The notes under the pieces: generated by a model
What the model was told of the DNA's origin: nothing
What the model saw: only the letters and a program-made list of their open reading frames with translations
Database searches by the model: none
Program-made: the position numbers and the translations under genes
Shown: in pieces, positions 42,254 through 53,494 of the stretch
Layout: each line of letters opens with the position of its first letter
Position numbering within the stretch: position 1 is the stretch's first letter
Source of the DNA: Thinopyrum elongatum
Lineage: Eukaryota > Streptophyta > Magnoliopsida > Poales > Poaceae
DNA length: 64,000 nt
Direction: 5' to 3'
Assembly: GCA_011799875.1 (NCBI GenBank)
Contig: CM022298.1
Span: forward strand, 497,033,180 to 497,097,179

Positions 42254-43656
42254 GCACTCTTACCTTTCCGCAATTTGCTAGCCTCTTCGGTACCGTGCAT
42301 TGCCCTTTCTCACCTTGAGAGTTGGTGCAAACTTCGCCGGTGCATCCAAACCCTGTGATATGATACGCTCTATCACACATAAGCCTCATTATATCTTCCT
42401 CAAAACAGCCACCATACCTACCTATTATGGCATTTCCATAGCCATTCCAAGATATATTGCCATGCAACTTCCATCATCATCATATACATGACTTGAGCAT
42501 TCATTGTCATATTGCTTTACATGATCGTAAGATAGATAGCATGATATTTTCATGGCTTGTCCATTTTTTTATATCCTTGCTACGCTAGATCATTGCACAT
42601 CCTGGTACACTGCCAGAGGCATTCATATAGAGTCATATTGTTCTAGGTATCAAGTTGTAATTTTTATTTCTTTGGAGTTGTAAGTAAATAGAAGTGTGAT
42701 GATCATCATTATTCATTATTAGAGCATTGTCCCAGTGAGGAAAGGATGATGGAGACTATGATTCCCCCACAAGTCAGGATGAAACTTCGGACAAAAGAAA
42801 AAAAAGAAAAAAAAGGAGGCTAAAAGGAGCCGAAGAAAAAAATAAAAGAAAAAAGAAAAAAAGGAAAAAAATGAGAGAAAGAGAGAGAAGGGGCAATGTT
42901 ACTATCCTTTCCACACTTGTGCTTCAAAGTAGCACCATGTTTTTCATGTAGAGAGTCTCCTATGTAGTCACTTTCATATACTAGTGGGAATTTTTCATTA
43001 TAGAACTTGGCTTGTACATTCCGATGATGGGCTTCCTCAAATGCCCGAGGTCTTCAAGCAAGCAAGTTGGATGCACACCCTCTTAGTTTTCATGTTGAGC
43101 TTTCATACACTTATAGCTCTTAGTACATCTGTTGCATGGCAATCCCTACTTCTCGCATTGATATCAATTGATGGGCATCTCCATAGCCCGTTGATTAGCC
43201 GCGTCGATGTCAGACCTTCTTACTTTTTTGTCTTCTCTATGTTTACCCCTATCATCATACTCTATTCCACCCATAATGCTATGTCCATGGCTTGCGCTCA
43301 TGTATTGTGTGGGGGTTGAAAAAGCTGAAGTGCGTTAAAAAGTATGAACCAATTGCTCGGCTTGTCATCGGGGTTGTGCATGGTAAATACTTTGTGTTAA
43401 GAAGATGGAGCATGACAAGACTATATGATTTTATAGGGATAGCGTTCTTTAGCACTGATATTTTCAAAGACATGATTGTTTGTTGGGATGCCTCAGTATT
43501 GATGTCTTTATGTCAAATTATAGACTATTGCTTTGAATCACTCGTGTCTTAATATTCATGTCATGATTAGATTATATGATCAAGATTATGACAGGTAGAA
43601 TTCCACATCAAAATTTATCTTTTATATCATTTACCTACTCCAGGACGAGCAAGAAT
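42254..43656 (+). other. R3 noncoding interior, part 2
   Basis: Homologous (inverted) to R4 49085-50370. Holds a 110-base purine-only tract at about 42785-42895 (A with scattered G). A frame of 111 codons at 42984-43319 has a degraded counterpart in R4. No gene is supported. Confidence 0.55.
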
Positions 43657-43671
43657 TAAGCTTGGGGATGC

Positions 43672-44380
43672 TGATACGTCTTTGTCGTGTCTATAATTTT
43701 TTATTGTTCCATGCCAATATTATACAACTTTCACATACTTTTGGTAACAATTTATATGATTTATTAGACTAACATATTGATCCACTGCCTAGTGCTAGTT
43801 CCTGTTTGTTGCATGTTTTTTGTTTTGTAGAATATCCATATCAAACGAAGTCCAAACGCAATAAAACTTTACGGGGATTTTTTTGGGAATATATGTGAAT
43901 TTTTAGAAGAAGAATCAACGCAAGACGGTGCTCAAGGGGCCCACTAGGCACCAGGGCGCGCCAGGGGGGCCCAGGCGCGCCCTGATGGGTAGTAGGAACC
44001 TCGTAAGGCGGTTGCTTCCCTTCTGTCGCCGCAAGAAAGATAATTTATGGATAAAAATCCCCTCAAAATTTCAGCCCGATCGGAGTTATGGATCTCCGGG
44101 AATTTAAGAAATGGTGAAGGGCCAGAAAACACGAACGCGAAACATAAGAGAACAATGAGAGAGATCCAATCTCAGAGGGGTTTCCGCCCCACCGCCGCCA
44201 TGGAGGCCATGGACCAGAGGGGAACTCTCCTCCCATCTAGGGTGAGGCCAAGGAAGAAGAAGAAGAAGGAGGGGGCTCTCTCCGCCTCTCTCCCGGTGGC
44301 GCCGGAGCGCCGCCGGGGCAATCATCGTGACGGCGATGTACACCAACAACTTTCCCGCCGTCAACACCAACTCTCTCCCC
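43672..44380 (+). repeat. R3 3' LTR, first 709 bases
   Basis: Begins TGATACGTCTTTGTCGTGTC after AAGCTTGGGGATGC and matches the R3 5' LTR. Interrupted by S3 at 44381. The remainder lies beyond the window. Confidence 0.9.
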
Positions 44381-45398
44381 TGATACGTCTCCAACGTATC
44401 TATAATTTTTTATTGTTCCATGCTATTAAAGTATCATTCTTGGATGTTTTATACTCATTTACTAGCAACTGTATATCATTTTTTGGGACTAACCTATTGA
44501 CATAGTGCCCAGTGCTAGTTGTTGTTTTCTGCTTGTTTTTTACTTCACAGAAAATCAATACCAAATGAAGTCCAAATGCAACGAAACTTTTTGGAGATTT
44601 TTTTCTGGACAGAAAACACCCAAGGAGCCAAAGAAGTGCATGGGAGGAGGCCCATGGGGCCCACTATTCACCAGGGTGCGCTAGAGGCCCCTGGCGTGCC
44701 CTGGTGGGTAGTGGAGCCCACGGGAGGCTTCTCCACTGACTATCAGCTCTATAAATACTCTAAAATCCCCAAAAACCTAGGGGAGTGGAGAGAAAATAGT
44801 TTCTCCCGTCTCAAGTTCCAGAACCACGAGATCCAATCTAGAGGCCTTCTCTGGCACTCTGCCGGAGGGGTCAACGATCACAGAGGGGTTCTTCATCAAC
44901 ACCCTTGCGCCTCCGATGATGCGTGAGTAGTTTACCACAGACCTACGGATTCGTAGGCAGTAGCTAGATGGCTTCTTGTCTCTTTTTGATCTTCAATACA
45001 ATGTTCTCCTCGATATTCTTGGAGATCTATTTGATGTAATGACTTTTTGCGGTGTGTTTGTTGGGATACGATGAATTGTGAGTTTATGATCAGTTCTATC
45101 TATGAATATTATTTGAGTCTTCTCTGAACTCATTTATGCATGATCTTTATAGCCTCGTAATTTCTTCTCCGAAATTTTGGTTTGGTTTGGCCAACTAGAT
45201 TGATTTTTCTTGCCATAGGAAGAGGTGCTTTGTGATGGGTTTGATCTTGCGGTGCTCAATCTCAGTGACAGAAGGAGACATGACACACATGTATCGTTGC
45301 CATTAAGGATAAAAAGATGGGGTCTATTCCTACATGAATAGATCTTGTCTACATCATGTCATCGTTCTTATTGAATTTCTCCATTTTTTCATGAACTT
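44381..45398 (+). mobile_element. LTR S3 (partial), inserted in the R3 3' LTR
   Basis: TGATACGTCTCCAACGTATC through GGATAAAAAGATGGGGTCTA to ATGAACTT. It follows S1 and the R4 LTR over its length and is cut about two thirds of the way by Copia C1. Whether it is solo or a 5' LTR cannot be told because the continuation is outside the window. Confidence 0.85.
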
Positions 45399-46695
45399 TG
45401 TTGGTGCAATGATAGGCCCCTTATGTTTTGGGGTTTGTTGACATAAACAGTATGGGACTTATGTGTTTGCTAGTGCACACAGACTAACAAGTCCCTGAGA
45501 TCACGAGGATTTTGAGCTAAACGACGAAGGTAATCTCCCTGCGCTGCAGTGAAGGTTATCACCGAAGATTATGATAACAAGAGTGACCCCTCAAAAATTG
45601 TTGAAGTGAAGCAATTGGTTCGGTGCCTGTCCGAGGAAAATGACTGCGTCCGAGGAGATTGAAGACGAAGTGAAGACGTAGCATTTATTTCGTAGTTCTT
45701 CTTCTCTTTGTTGAGTCATAGGACCACCGTACTATTAAGAGGGGTGTAGCATTCGAAACTTTGATTCTCTGATGCTAAACCCAAATCCTATGAAAGTTGC
45801 GAGAGAAATCTCTTTGTGTTCCGAGAAAATACTTGCCAGCATGAGACTGTGATCTTCTTCGTTGCGAGAGATTTGTCTCAAACCGAGGAGTTAGCATTAC
45901 TTGCCCCGCAAGCAATTTTACCGTTGTGCTCAAAATCCGACCGTTGGACTCGTGTCGTTCGGCCATTGGCTGCTCTTGATGTCCAATTTGGTCATTTCCC
46001 ACCAGGGAAGGATGCGGCTATAAATAGCCGCCCCGCACCGGCTTTGTCCGGTGGCTGCTCCGTTTGATTCTGAGAAGATTGTTGAGCAACCCCCTCTCTT
46101 AGTGATTTGAGTTTAAAATCCACCGAGAGAAAACCCCTAGAGCTGAAGAATTAGATAGTGGTTCAGCATCACTCAAATCTAAGTCCAGTACGCTCCGCCT
46201 ATTACTCTTGAGAGCTGCAAACTCTCTAGACGGTTAGGTGTCAATTTCTTCAGAGACCAAGAGTGATTATGGTTCTCGAAGAAGAAGTCTGTAAAGGTTT
46301 GGAGATCGCCTCAAGTATCTACCATGAGTGATTGGCATTGGTTGACGAACCAATTGTCGAGGAGAATAGGGTGAAGAGAGTTTATCTTTCGTGTTAAGTC
46401 ACAACTCCTCCAACCAGACGTAGTCCTTGTGCAGAAGGACGAACTGGTCGAACAAATACCATGTCGCCATTGAGCATCACTGGTTACCTCTGCCACCTAT
46501 GTTTACATTCGATATGTTTTCCATCATGTGATTTGTCTCGATGCATGTTGAAGGTTCCATTCGTTACTTAGTTATAGCTCGCTGTAGTTTGTTTTTCAAT
46601 CGCTCCGCTGCTGGGTTCCGAGAGTTTTGAGATTTTCGAAGAAATTTTAAAACTCCCATTCACCCCCCCTCTGGTAGACATACTTCATTCCTACA
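45399..46695 (+). repeat. C1 5' LTR (1297 bp)
   Basis: TGTTGGTGCAATGATAGG ... TTCATTCCTACA. TATAAATA at 46019-46026 within GCGGCTATAAATAGCCG is a strong promoter box, with the transcript start expected about 30 bases later. The left flank AACTT is the expected TSD; its partner is outside the window. Confidence 0.85.
46019..46026 (+). promoter_or_regulatory. TATA box in the C1 LTR
   Basis: TATAAATA within a short palindromic context (GGCTATAAATAGCC). Confidence 0.75.
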
Positions 46696-46696
46696 A

Positions 46697-46709
46697 TTGT
46701 TATCAGAGC
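46697..46709 (+). promoter_or_regulatory. C1 primer-binding site (initiator tRNA-Met type)
   Basis: TTGTTATCAGAGC follows the LTR directly and matches the common Copia site TGGTATCAGAGC except near its first bases. Confidence 0.75.
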
Positions 46710-46761
46710 AAGGAACTCCTTAACTCTGCTCATTTTGGTCTAATAACCTTGGAGTTTAAGT

Positions 46762-47483
46762 ATGTCTTCAGTGAGCTACAAGTTGCATCTCAAGATTCCC
46801 ATATTTGATGGGACGGACTATCCCTTATGGAAAGAGAAGATGAAGATTCGTCTCCGATCCATTAACGATGACATGTGGAACGTGGTGCAATTTGTATTCA
46901 TGATTGAAATACCTCAAGCACCCACTGATGCCGAAAAGAAACTCATTTAGATGGACATTCAAGCTAAGGATGAAATTGTTGGTCATCTCTCTCAGGCTCA
47001 ATTTCTTCGCTATCGACAGTGTGAAACTACGAAGAAATTGTGGGACATTCTTGAGAAGATAAATGAGGGTGTTTCAACTAAGAAAGAAGCTCGCATTGAT
47101 ACTCTTCGAGCAAAGTTCAATCGGTTCAAGCGCATTGGAAATGAAAGCTGTCAACAAACCTTCGATCGTCTGAGTGACATCGCAAATGAGCTGCAAGGCC
47201 TCGATGCCAAAGACACCACTGACCATGAGGTTGTGAAGAAACTGCTCCGATCACTTGACAGTTCATTCGACACACTTGTTCTGATGATCAGGGAATGAGC
47301 TGATTTCAAAGATCTCGACTCTGCTGATATCATGGAGAGGCTAAACACCCATGAGGAACAAGAAGAAGAGAAAAGAGATCTATATGGTTCAAACCATCGC
47401 AAAATCCATGCACTCATGGCTATGTCTGATTCTTCCTCCGAAGAAAATGACGAAGAAGATTCTGATGACCCTGAAAGGATCAG
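46762..47483 (+). pseudogene. C1 gag, N-terminal part (before R4)
   Basis: ATG 46762 starts MSSVSYKLHLKIPIFDGTDYP; W..KM and the UBN2/gag-type block (LSQAQFLRYRQCETTKKLWD, FNRFKRIGNESCQQTFDRLS, KKLLRSLDSSFDTLVLMI) are clear. TAG 46948 and TGA 47296 interrupt the frame. The frame continues acidic (SDSSSEENDEEDSDDPERIS) up to the R4 insertion at 47484. Confidence 0.85.
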
Positions 47484-49069
47484 TGCTACTTCTTGAGCTT
47501 GCGTTGGTTTTTCCCTTGAAGAGGAAAGGGTGATGCAGCAAAGTAGAGATAAGTATTTCCCTCAGTTAAGAACCAAGGTATCAATCCAGTAGGAGATACA
47601 CGCAAGTCTCCAATCTATGCACCTGCACAAACAATCAAACACTTGCACCCAACGCGATAAAGGGGTTGTCAATCCCTTCACGGTCACTTGCAAAGGTGAG
47701 ATCTGATAGAGATAGATATAAAAGATTACTAAAACATAAAACAAAATAAAAGTAAATAAATTGCAGCAAGGTATTTTTTGGTTTTTTGGTTTATAGATCT
47801 GAAAATATATGATGGAAAATAGACCCGGGGGCCATAGGTTTCACTAGAGGCTTCTCTCTTGAAGGCAAATAATACGGTGGGTGAACAAATTACTGTCGAG
47901 CAATTGATAGAAAAGCGCAAAGTTATGACGATATCCAAGGCAATGATTATGCATATAGGCATCATGTCTGTGTCAAGTAGACCGAAATGATTCTACATCT
48001 ACTACTATTACTCCACACATCGACTACTATCCAGCATGCATCTAGAGTATTAAGTTCATAAGAACGGAGTAACGCCTTAAGTAAGATGACATGATGTAGA
48101 GGGATAAACTCAAGCAATATGATGAAAACCCCATCTTTTACCCTTGATGGCAACAATACAAATACGTGCCTCGCTACCCCTACTTTGTCACTGGGTCAGG
48201 ACACAGCAAGATTGAACCCAAAACTAAGCGCCTCTCCCATTGCAAGAAGAACAAATCTAGTTGGCCAAACCAAACCGATAATTCGAAGAGAAATACAAAG
48301 ATATCAAATCATGCATATAAGAATTCAGAGAAGATTCAAATAATATTCATAGATAAACTGATCATAAATCCACAATTCATCGGATCTCGACAAACACACC
48401 GCAAAAGAATATTACATCGGATAGATCTCCAAGAACATCGAGGAGAACATGGTATTGAGAATCAAAGAGAGAGAAGAAGCCATCTAGCTACTAGCTATGG
48501 ACCCGTAGGTCTGAGGTAAACTACTCACGCTTCATCGGAAGGGCAATAGAGTTGATGTAGAAGCCCTCCATGATCGAATCCCCCTCCGGCAGGATGCCGG
48601 AAAAGGCCCCAAGATGGGATCTCACAGGTACAGAAGGTTACGATGGCGGAAAAGTATTTTGGTGGACGCTTCTGATCGTTTGGGAATATTTGGGAATATA
48701 TAGAGGAAGAATTAGGGTTAGGGGAGCTCCGAGGGGCCCACAAGCCCTCAGGGCGCCCCCCCCTAGGGTGCACCCCCTGGCTTGTGGCCTCCTCGGGACT
48801 CCTCTGACTTCATCTCCAAGTCTGCTGGGTGTCTTCTGGTCCAAGAAAAATCATTGCGAAAGTTTTATTCTGTTTGGACTCCGTTTGGTATTCCTTTTCT
48901 GTAAAACTCAAAAACAAGGAAAAAAATAGAAACTGGCACTGGGCTCTAGGTTAATAAGTTAGTCCCAAAAATAATATAAAATAGCATATTAATGCATATA
49001 AAACATCCAAAACAGATAATATTATAGCATGGAACAATCAAAAATTATAGATACATTGGAGACGTATCA
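47484..49069 (-). repeat. R4 3' LTR (1586 bp)
   Basis: On the minus strand TGATACGTCTCCAATG ... CTCAAGAAGTAGCA. Same family as S1. ORFs such as 48166-48519 and 48570-48929 occur in the other copies only because the LTR is repeated. Confidence 0.92.
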
Positions 49070-49084
49070 AGCATCCCCAAGCTT

Positions 49085-51870
49085 AATTCCTGCTCGTCCT
49101 CGAGTAGGTAAATGATAAAAACAGAATTTTTGATGTGGAATGCTACCTAAAATATTTATCCATGTAACTTTCTTTATTGTGGCATGAATATTCAGATCCA
49201 TAAGATTCAAAACAAAAGTTTAATATTAACATAAAAATGATAATACTTCAATCATACTAATAAAGCAATCATGTCTTCTCATAATAACATGGCCAAAGAA
49301 AGTTATCCCTACAAAATCATATAGTCTGGCTATGCTCCATCTTCATCACACAAAGTATTAAATCATGCACAACCCCGATGACAAGCCAAGCAATTGTTTC
49401 ATACTTTTGATGTTCTCAAAGTTTTTCAACTTTCACGCAATACATGAGTGTGAGCCATGGGTATAGCACTATAGGTGGAATAGAATATGGTGGTTGTGGA
49501 GAAGACAAAAAGATGGAGATAGTCTCACATCAACTAGGCGTATCAACGGGCTATGGAGATGCCCATCAATAGATATCAATGTGTGTGAGTAGGGATTGCC
49601 ATGCAACGGATGCACTAGAGCTATAAGTTTATGAAAGCTCAAAAAGAAACTAAGTGGGTGTGCATCCAACTCGCTTGCTCACGAAGACCTAGGGTAATTT
49701 GAGGAAGCCCCTCATTGGAATATACAAGCCAAGTTCTATAATGAAAAATTCCCAATAGTATATGAAAGTGACAACATACGAGACTCTCTATCATGAAGAT
49801 CATGGTGATACTTTGAAGCACAAGTGTGGAAAAAGGATAGTAGCATTGCCCCTTCTCTCTTTTATCTCATTTTTTTATTTGGGCTTCTTTTGGCCTCTTT
49901 TATTTTTGTAAAGTCCGGAGACTCATCCCAACTTGTGAGGGAATCATAGCTTCCATCATCCTTTCCTCACATGGGACAATGCTCTAATAATGATGATCAT
50001 CACACTTTTATTTACTTACAACTCAAGAATTACAACTTGATACTTAGAATAGAAATATGACTCTCTATGAATGCCTCCGGCGGTGTACCGGGATGTGCAA
50101 CAATCTAGCATAGCAATGACATCAAAAAATGAACAAGCCATGAAAACATCATGCTAGCTATCTTACGATCATGAAAAGCAATATGACAATGATGGTGCGT
50201 GTCATAATAAACGGAACGGTGGAAGTTGCATGGCAATATATCTCAGAATGGCTATGGAAATGCCATAATAGGTAGGTATGGTGGCTGTTTTGAGGAAGGG
50301 TATATGGTGGGTGTAGTGCACCGGCGAAAGTTGTGCGGTACTAGAGAGGCTAGCAATGGTGGAAGGGTGAGAGTGCGTATAATCCATGGACTCAACATTA
50401 GTCATAAAGAACTCACATACTTATTGCAAAAGTCTATTAGTTATCGAAACAAAGTACTACACGCATGCTCCAAGGGGGATAGATTGGTAGGAAAAGACCA
50501 TCGCTCGTCCCCGACCGCCACTCATAAGGAAGACAATCAATAAATAAATCATGCTCCGGCTTCATCACATAACGGTTCACCATACGTGCATGCTACGGGA
50601 ATCACAAAATTTAACACAAGTATTTCTACCAATCCACAATTACTCACTAGCATGACTCTAATATCACCATCTTTATATCTCAAAACAATCATAAGGAATC
50701 AAACTTCTCATAGTATTCAATGCTCTTTATATGAAAGTTTTTATTATATCCCTCTTGGATGCCCATCATATTAGGACTAAATTCATAACCTATGCAAATT
50801 ACCATGCTGTTTAGAGAGACTCTCAAAATAATATAAGTGAAGCATGAGAGTTCAACAATTTCTATAAAATAAAGCCACTGACGTGCTCTAAAAAGATATA
50901 AGTGAAGCACTAGAGCAAAATTGCATAGCTCAAAAGATATAAGTGAAGCACAAAGAGTATTCTAATAAATTCATGATTCATGTGTGTCCCTCTCAAAAGG
51001 TGTGTACAGAAAGGATGATTGTGGCAAACTAAAAAGCAAAGACTCATATCATACAAGACGCTCCAAGCAAAACACATATCATGTGGTGAATAAAAATATA
51101 GCCTCAAGTAAATTTACCGATAGACAAAGACGAAAGAGGGGATGCCATCAGGGGCATCCCCAAGCTTAGATGCTTGGTTGTCCTTGAATATTACCTTGGG
51201 TTGCCTTGGTCATCCCCAAGCTTAGGCTGTTGCCACTCCTTATTCCATAGTCCATCAACTCTTTACCCAAAACTTGAAAACTTCACAACACAAAACTCAA
51301 CAGAAAACTCATGAGATCCGTTAGTATAAGAAAATAAATCACCACTTTTTGGTACTGTTGTGAACTCATTATTTATTTATATTGGTGTAATATCTACTAT
51401 ATTCCAACTTCTGCATGGTTCATACCCCCCGATACTACCCATAGATTCATCAAAATAAGCAAACAACACATAGAAAACAGAATCTGTCAAAAACAGAACA
51501 GTCTGCGAAGATCTGAATTGTTCTAATACTTCTGTAACTCCAAAAATTCTAAAAATTTAGGACAACAGAGGAAATTTGTCTATCAATCTTTTGTAAAACA
51601 ATTCATGGTTTTCCACGCTCCAGTGAATTTAAACAATTCTGTTACTGGACGCAAAAGTTTCTGTTTTTCAGCAAGATCAAATCAACTATCACCGTAAGCC
51701 ATCCCAAAGGTCTTACTTGGCTCAAACACTAATTAAAACACCAAAACACAATTACTATAGAGGTAATAATGTGTATTTTCATAAAAACATAAAAATAAAA
51801 TATTGGGTTATCTCCCAACAAGCGCTTTTCTTTAAAGCCTTTTAGCTAGGCATTGAGATATTGAAGATGC
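49085..51870 (-). other. R4 noncoding interior
   Basis: Homologous in inverted orientation to the R1 and R3 interiors. Includes the uninterrupted version of the S2 target site (50371-50386) and the paired hairpins (51138-51219). CTTCACTTATATC words recur near 50840, 50900 and 50945 (inverted). No gene is supported. Confidence 0.55.
51138..51219 (-). repeat. R4 paired hairpins
   Basis: On the minus strand AAGCTTGGGGATGCCCC..ATGGCATCCCC (51138-51167) is the main hairpin. The partner (about 51200-51219, AAGCTTGGGGATGACC..) has lost pairing on one arm. Same relation to AAGCTT as in R1 and R3. Confidence 0.7.
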
Positions 51871-53200
51871 TCACATAAAAGATAGTAATTGAAACACAAA
51901 GAGAGCATCATAATACATGTGACAAACACATTTAAGTATAACATACTTCCTATGCATATCCATTTTATAAGAGAACAAATTATCAATACAAGAATAACCT
52001 AGCATATGCAAGGAAGAAGAAAGAAACAATAGCAATCTCAACATAACGAGAGGTAATTTAGTGACATGAAAATTTCTACAACCATATTTTCCTCTCTCAT
52101 AGTAATTACATGTAGGATCATAATCAAATTCAACAATATAACTATCACATAAAATATTATCTTCATGATCCACATGCATGCAAAGTTGACATTCTTCCAA
52201 AATAGTGGGATTAACATAGAATAAAGTCATTACTTCTCCAAGCCCACTTTTATTAAAAATTTCATAAGATTGATCAAACTCCAAAGTAGTGGGATCATTA
52301 TTTCCTAAAGTTGACACTCTTCCAAACCCACTTTCAATATTATTGCAAACATTATTATCATGAGGCTTAAATAAATTTTCAAGATCATAAGAAGCATTAT
52401 CACATCAATCATGATCATTGCAATAAGTTGTGGACATAGCAAAACTAGCATCCCCAAGCTTATGGTTTGGCATATTATTAGCACAATTGACATTAATAGG
52501 ATTTATGATAACATCATTGCAATCATGCTTTTGACTCAAGGAACTATCAAGTATGGGTGCAATAGCAATAATCTCACGTTTAACATAAGGAACTATAGCA
52601 AATTCATCTCCATAAGCATAATTAATATTGGCATCTTGGCCATAAAAATAGCAAGCATCATGTTCATCAAGGGAGGATATCTCAATCAAATCAACGAAAT
52701 CATAATTATCTATAGATTCATGCGTATCATTATTTTCCTCCAAAGCAACGGTCATTCTCTTAATAAATTCCTTAACATAGGCATTATGAGCATAGTTTTC
52801 ATAGCAATATTTAAGTATGTCAAAATTTTCAGATTTGTAGAGAGTAATATCATACTTTTCAATCAAAGAAGCAACTTCATAAGCACCCTTAAAAGCAACA
52901 AATTCTTCAATTTGTTCGATATCATAGTAACTATAAACACCCTTTTCATAAGAAGATAAGATTTCATTATCATTAAACTCACATAGGTACAGAAGGTGTT
53001 TTTTAGGGTTCTTAGAGCAACAAGTAAAATCACAAAGTTCACAAAGATTTCAAGAATAACATAGCAAACAATTTATTTGATTCCATAAGAGTCTCCCTTT
53101 TTCAGACAAACGGTGACGCACAAAATGAGCATGCTCATCTAAAGATTTTCCCTCAACTAAACTAGTTGGGTTTTCAGCACGAGCACATATGGATCAAAGA
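51871..53200 (-). pseudogene. Acidic retroelement ORF of R4, at least two stops
   Basis: One minus-strand frame from about 53200 to 51871, interrupted by TGA at 53050-53052 (Trp in R3) and a stop at 52405-52407. Blocks shared with R3: LSEKGRLLWNQI, CEFNDNE..SSYEKG, YYDIEQIEEFVAFKGAYE, ENFDILKYCYENY, DACYFYGQDANINYAYGDE, VPYVKREIIAI. Blocks shared with R1: HKLGDA, RVSTLGNNDPTTLE, SGLGEVMTLF...TILEE. The shared order across three elements is the strongest sign that this was one protein family. Function unknown. Confidence 0.75.
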
Positions 53201-53465
53201 TGATCCAAGTAGAAAATTGAAGTGGATCCATAAACCTTTTTGTTTCTGATTTTCAATAAACACACAATTATACCAAGCAAACAAGCAAACGAACCAAGTA
53301 AGACATAAAGGCAAACGGAAAGAACGCAAATAAAAGGCAAATATTTTTGTGTTTTTCTGAAAACATTTTAGAAGTGGGGGAGAGGAAAACGGGAGGCAAA
53401 TGGCAAATAATGTAATACAAGAGATGAGAGTTTATGGTGGGTACTTGGTAGGCTTGATGTAGATC

Positions 53466-53483
53466 TCCCCGGCAACGGCGCCA
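53466..53483 (-). promoter_or_regulatory. R4 primer-binding site (tRNA-Asp)
   Basis: On the minus strand TGGCGCCGTTGCCGGGGA, eleven bases past the 5' LTR. It is a perfect complement to the 3' end of plant tRNA-Asp (...CCCCGGCAACGGCGCCA). Confidence 0.88.
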
Positions 53484-53494
53484 GAAATTCTTCC

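Larger units (their letters stand above)
36066..44380 (+). mobile_element. LTR retrotransposon R3 (non-autonomous), inserted in R2 gag
   Basis: 5' LTR 36066-37548, primer site, acidic ORF remnant (37654-39021), noncoding interior with paired hairpins, a solo LTR S2 inserted at 40654-42248, polypurine-like tract and the first 709 bases of a 3' LTR (43672-44380), cut there by S3. The left flank is TCACT; the right TSD is beyond S3/C1 and outside the window. No pol domain is visible. Confidence 0.88.

Noticed and set aside
48166..48929. ORFs repeated at 8151-8997, 41863-42117, 48166-48929 and 54295-54778
   Set aside because: They recur only because the same LTR is present several times, and their frames are not kept intact between copies.
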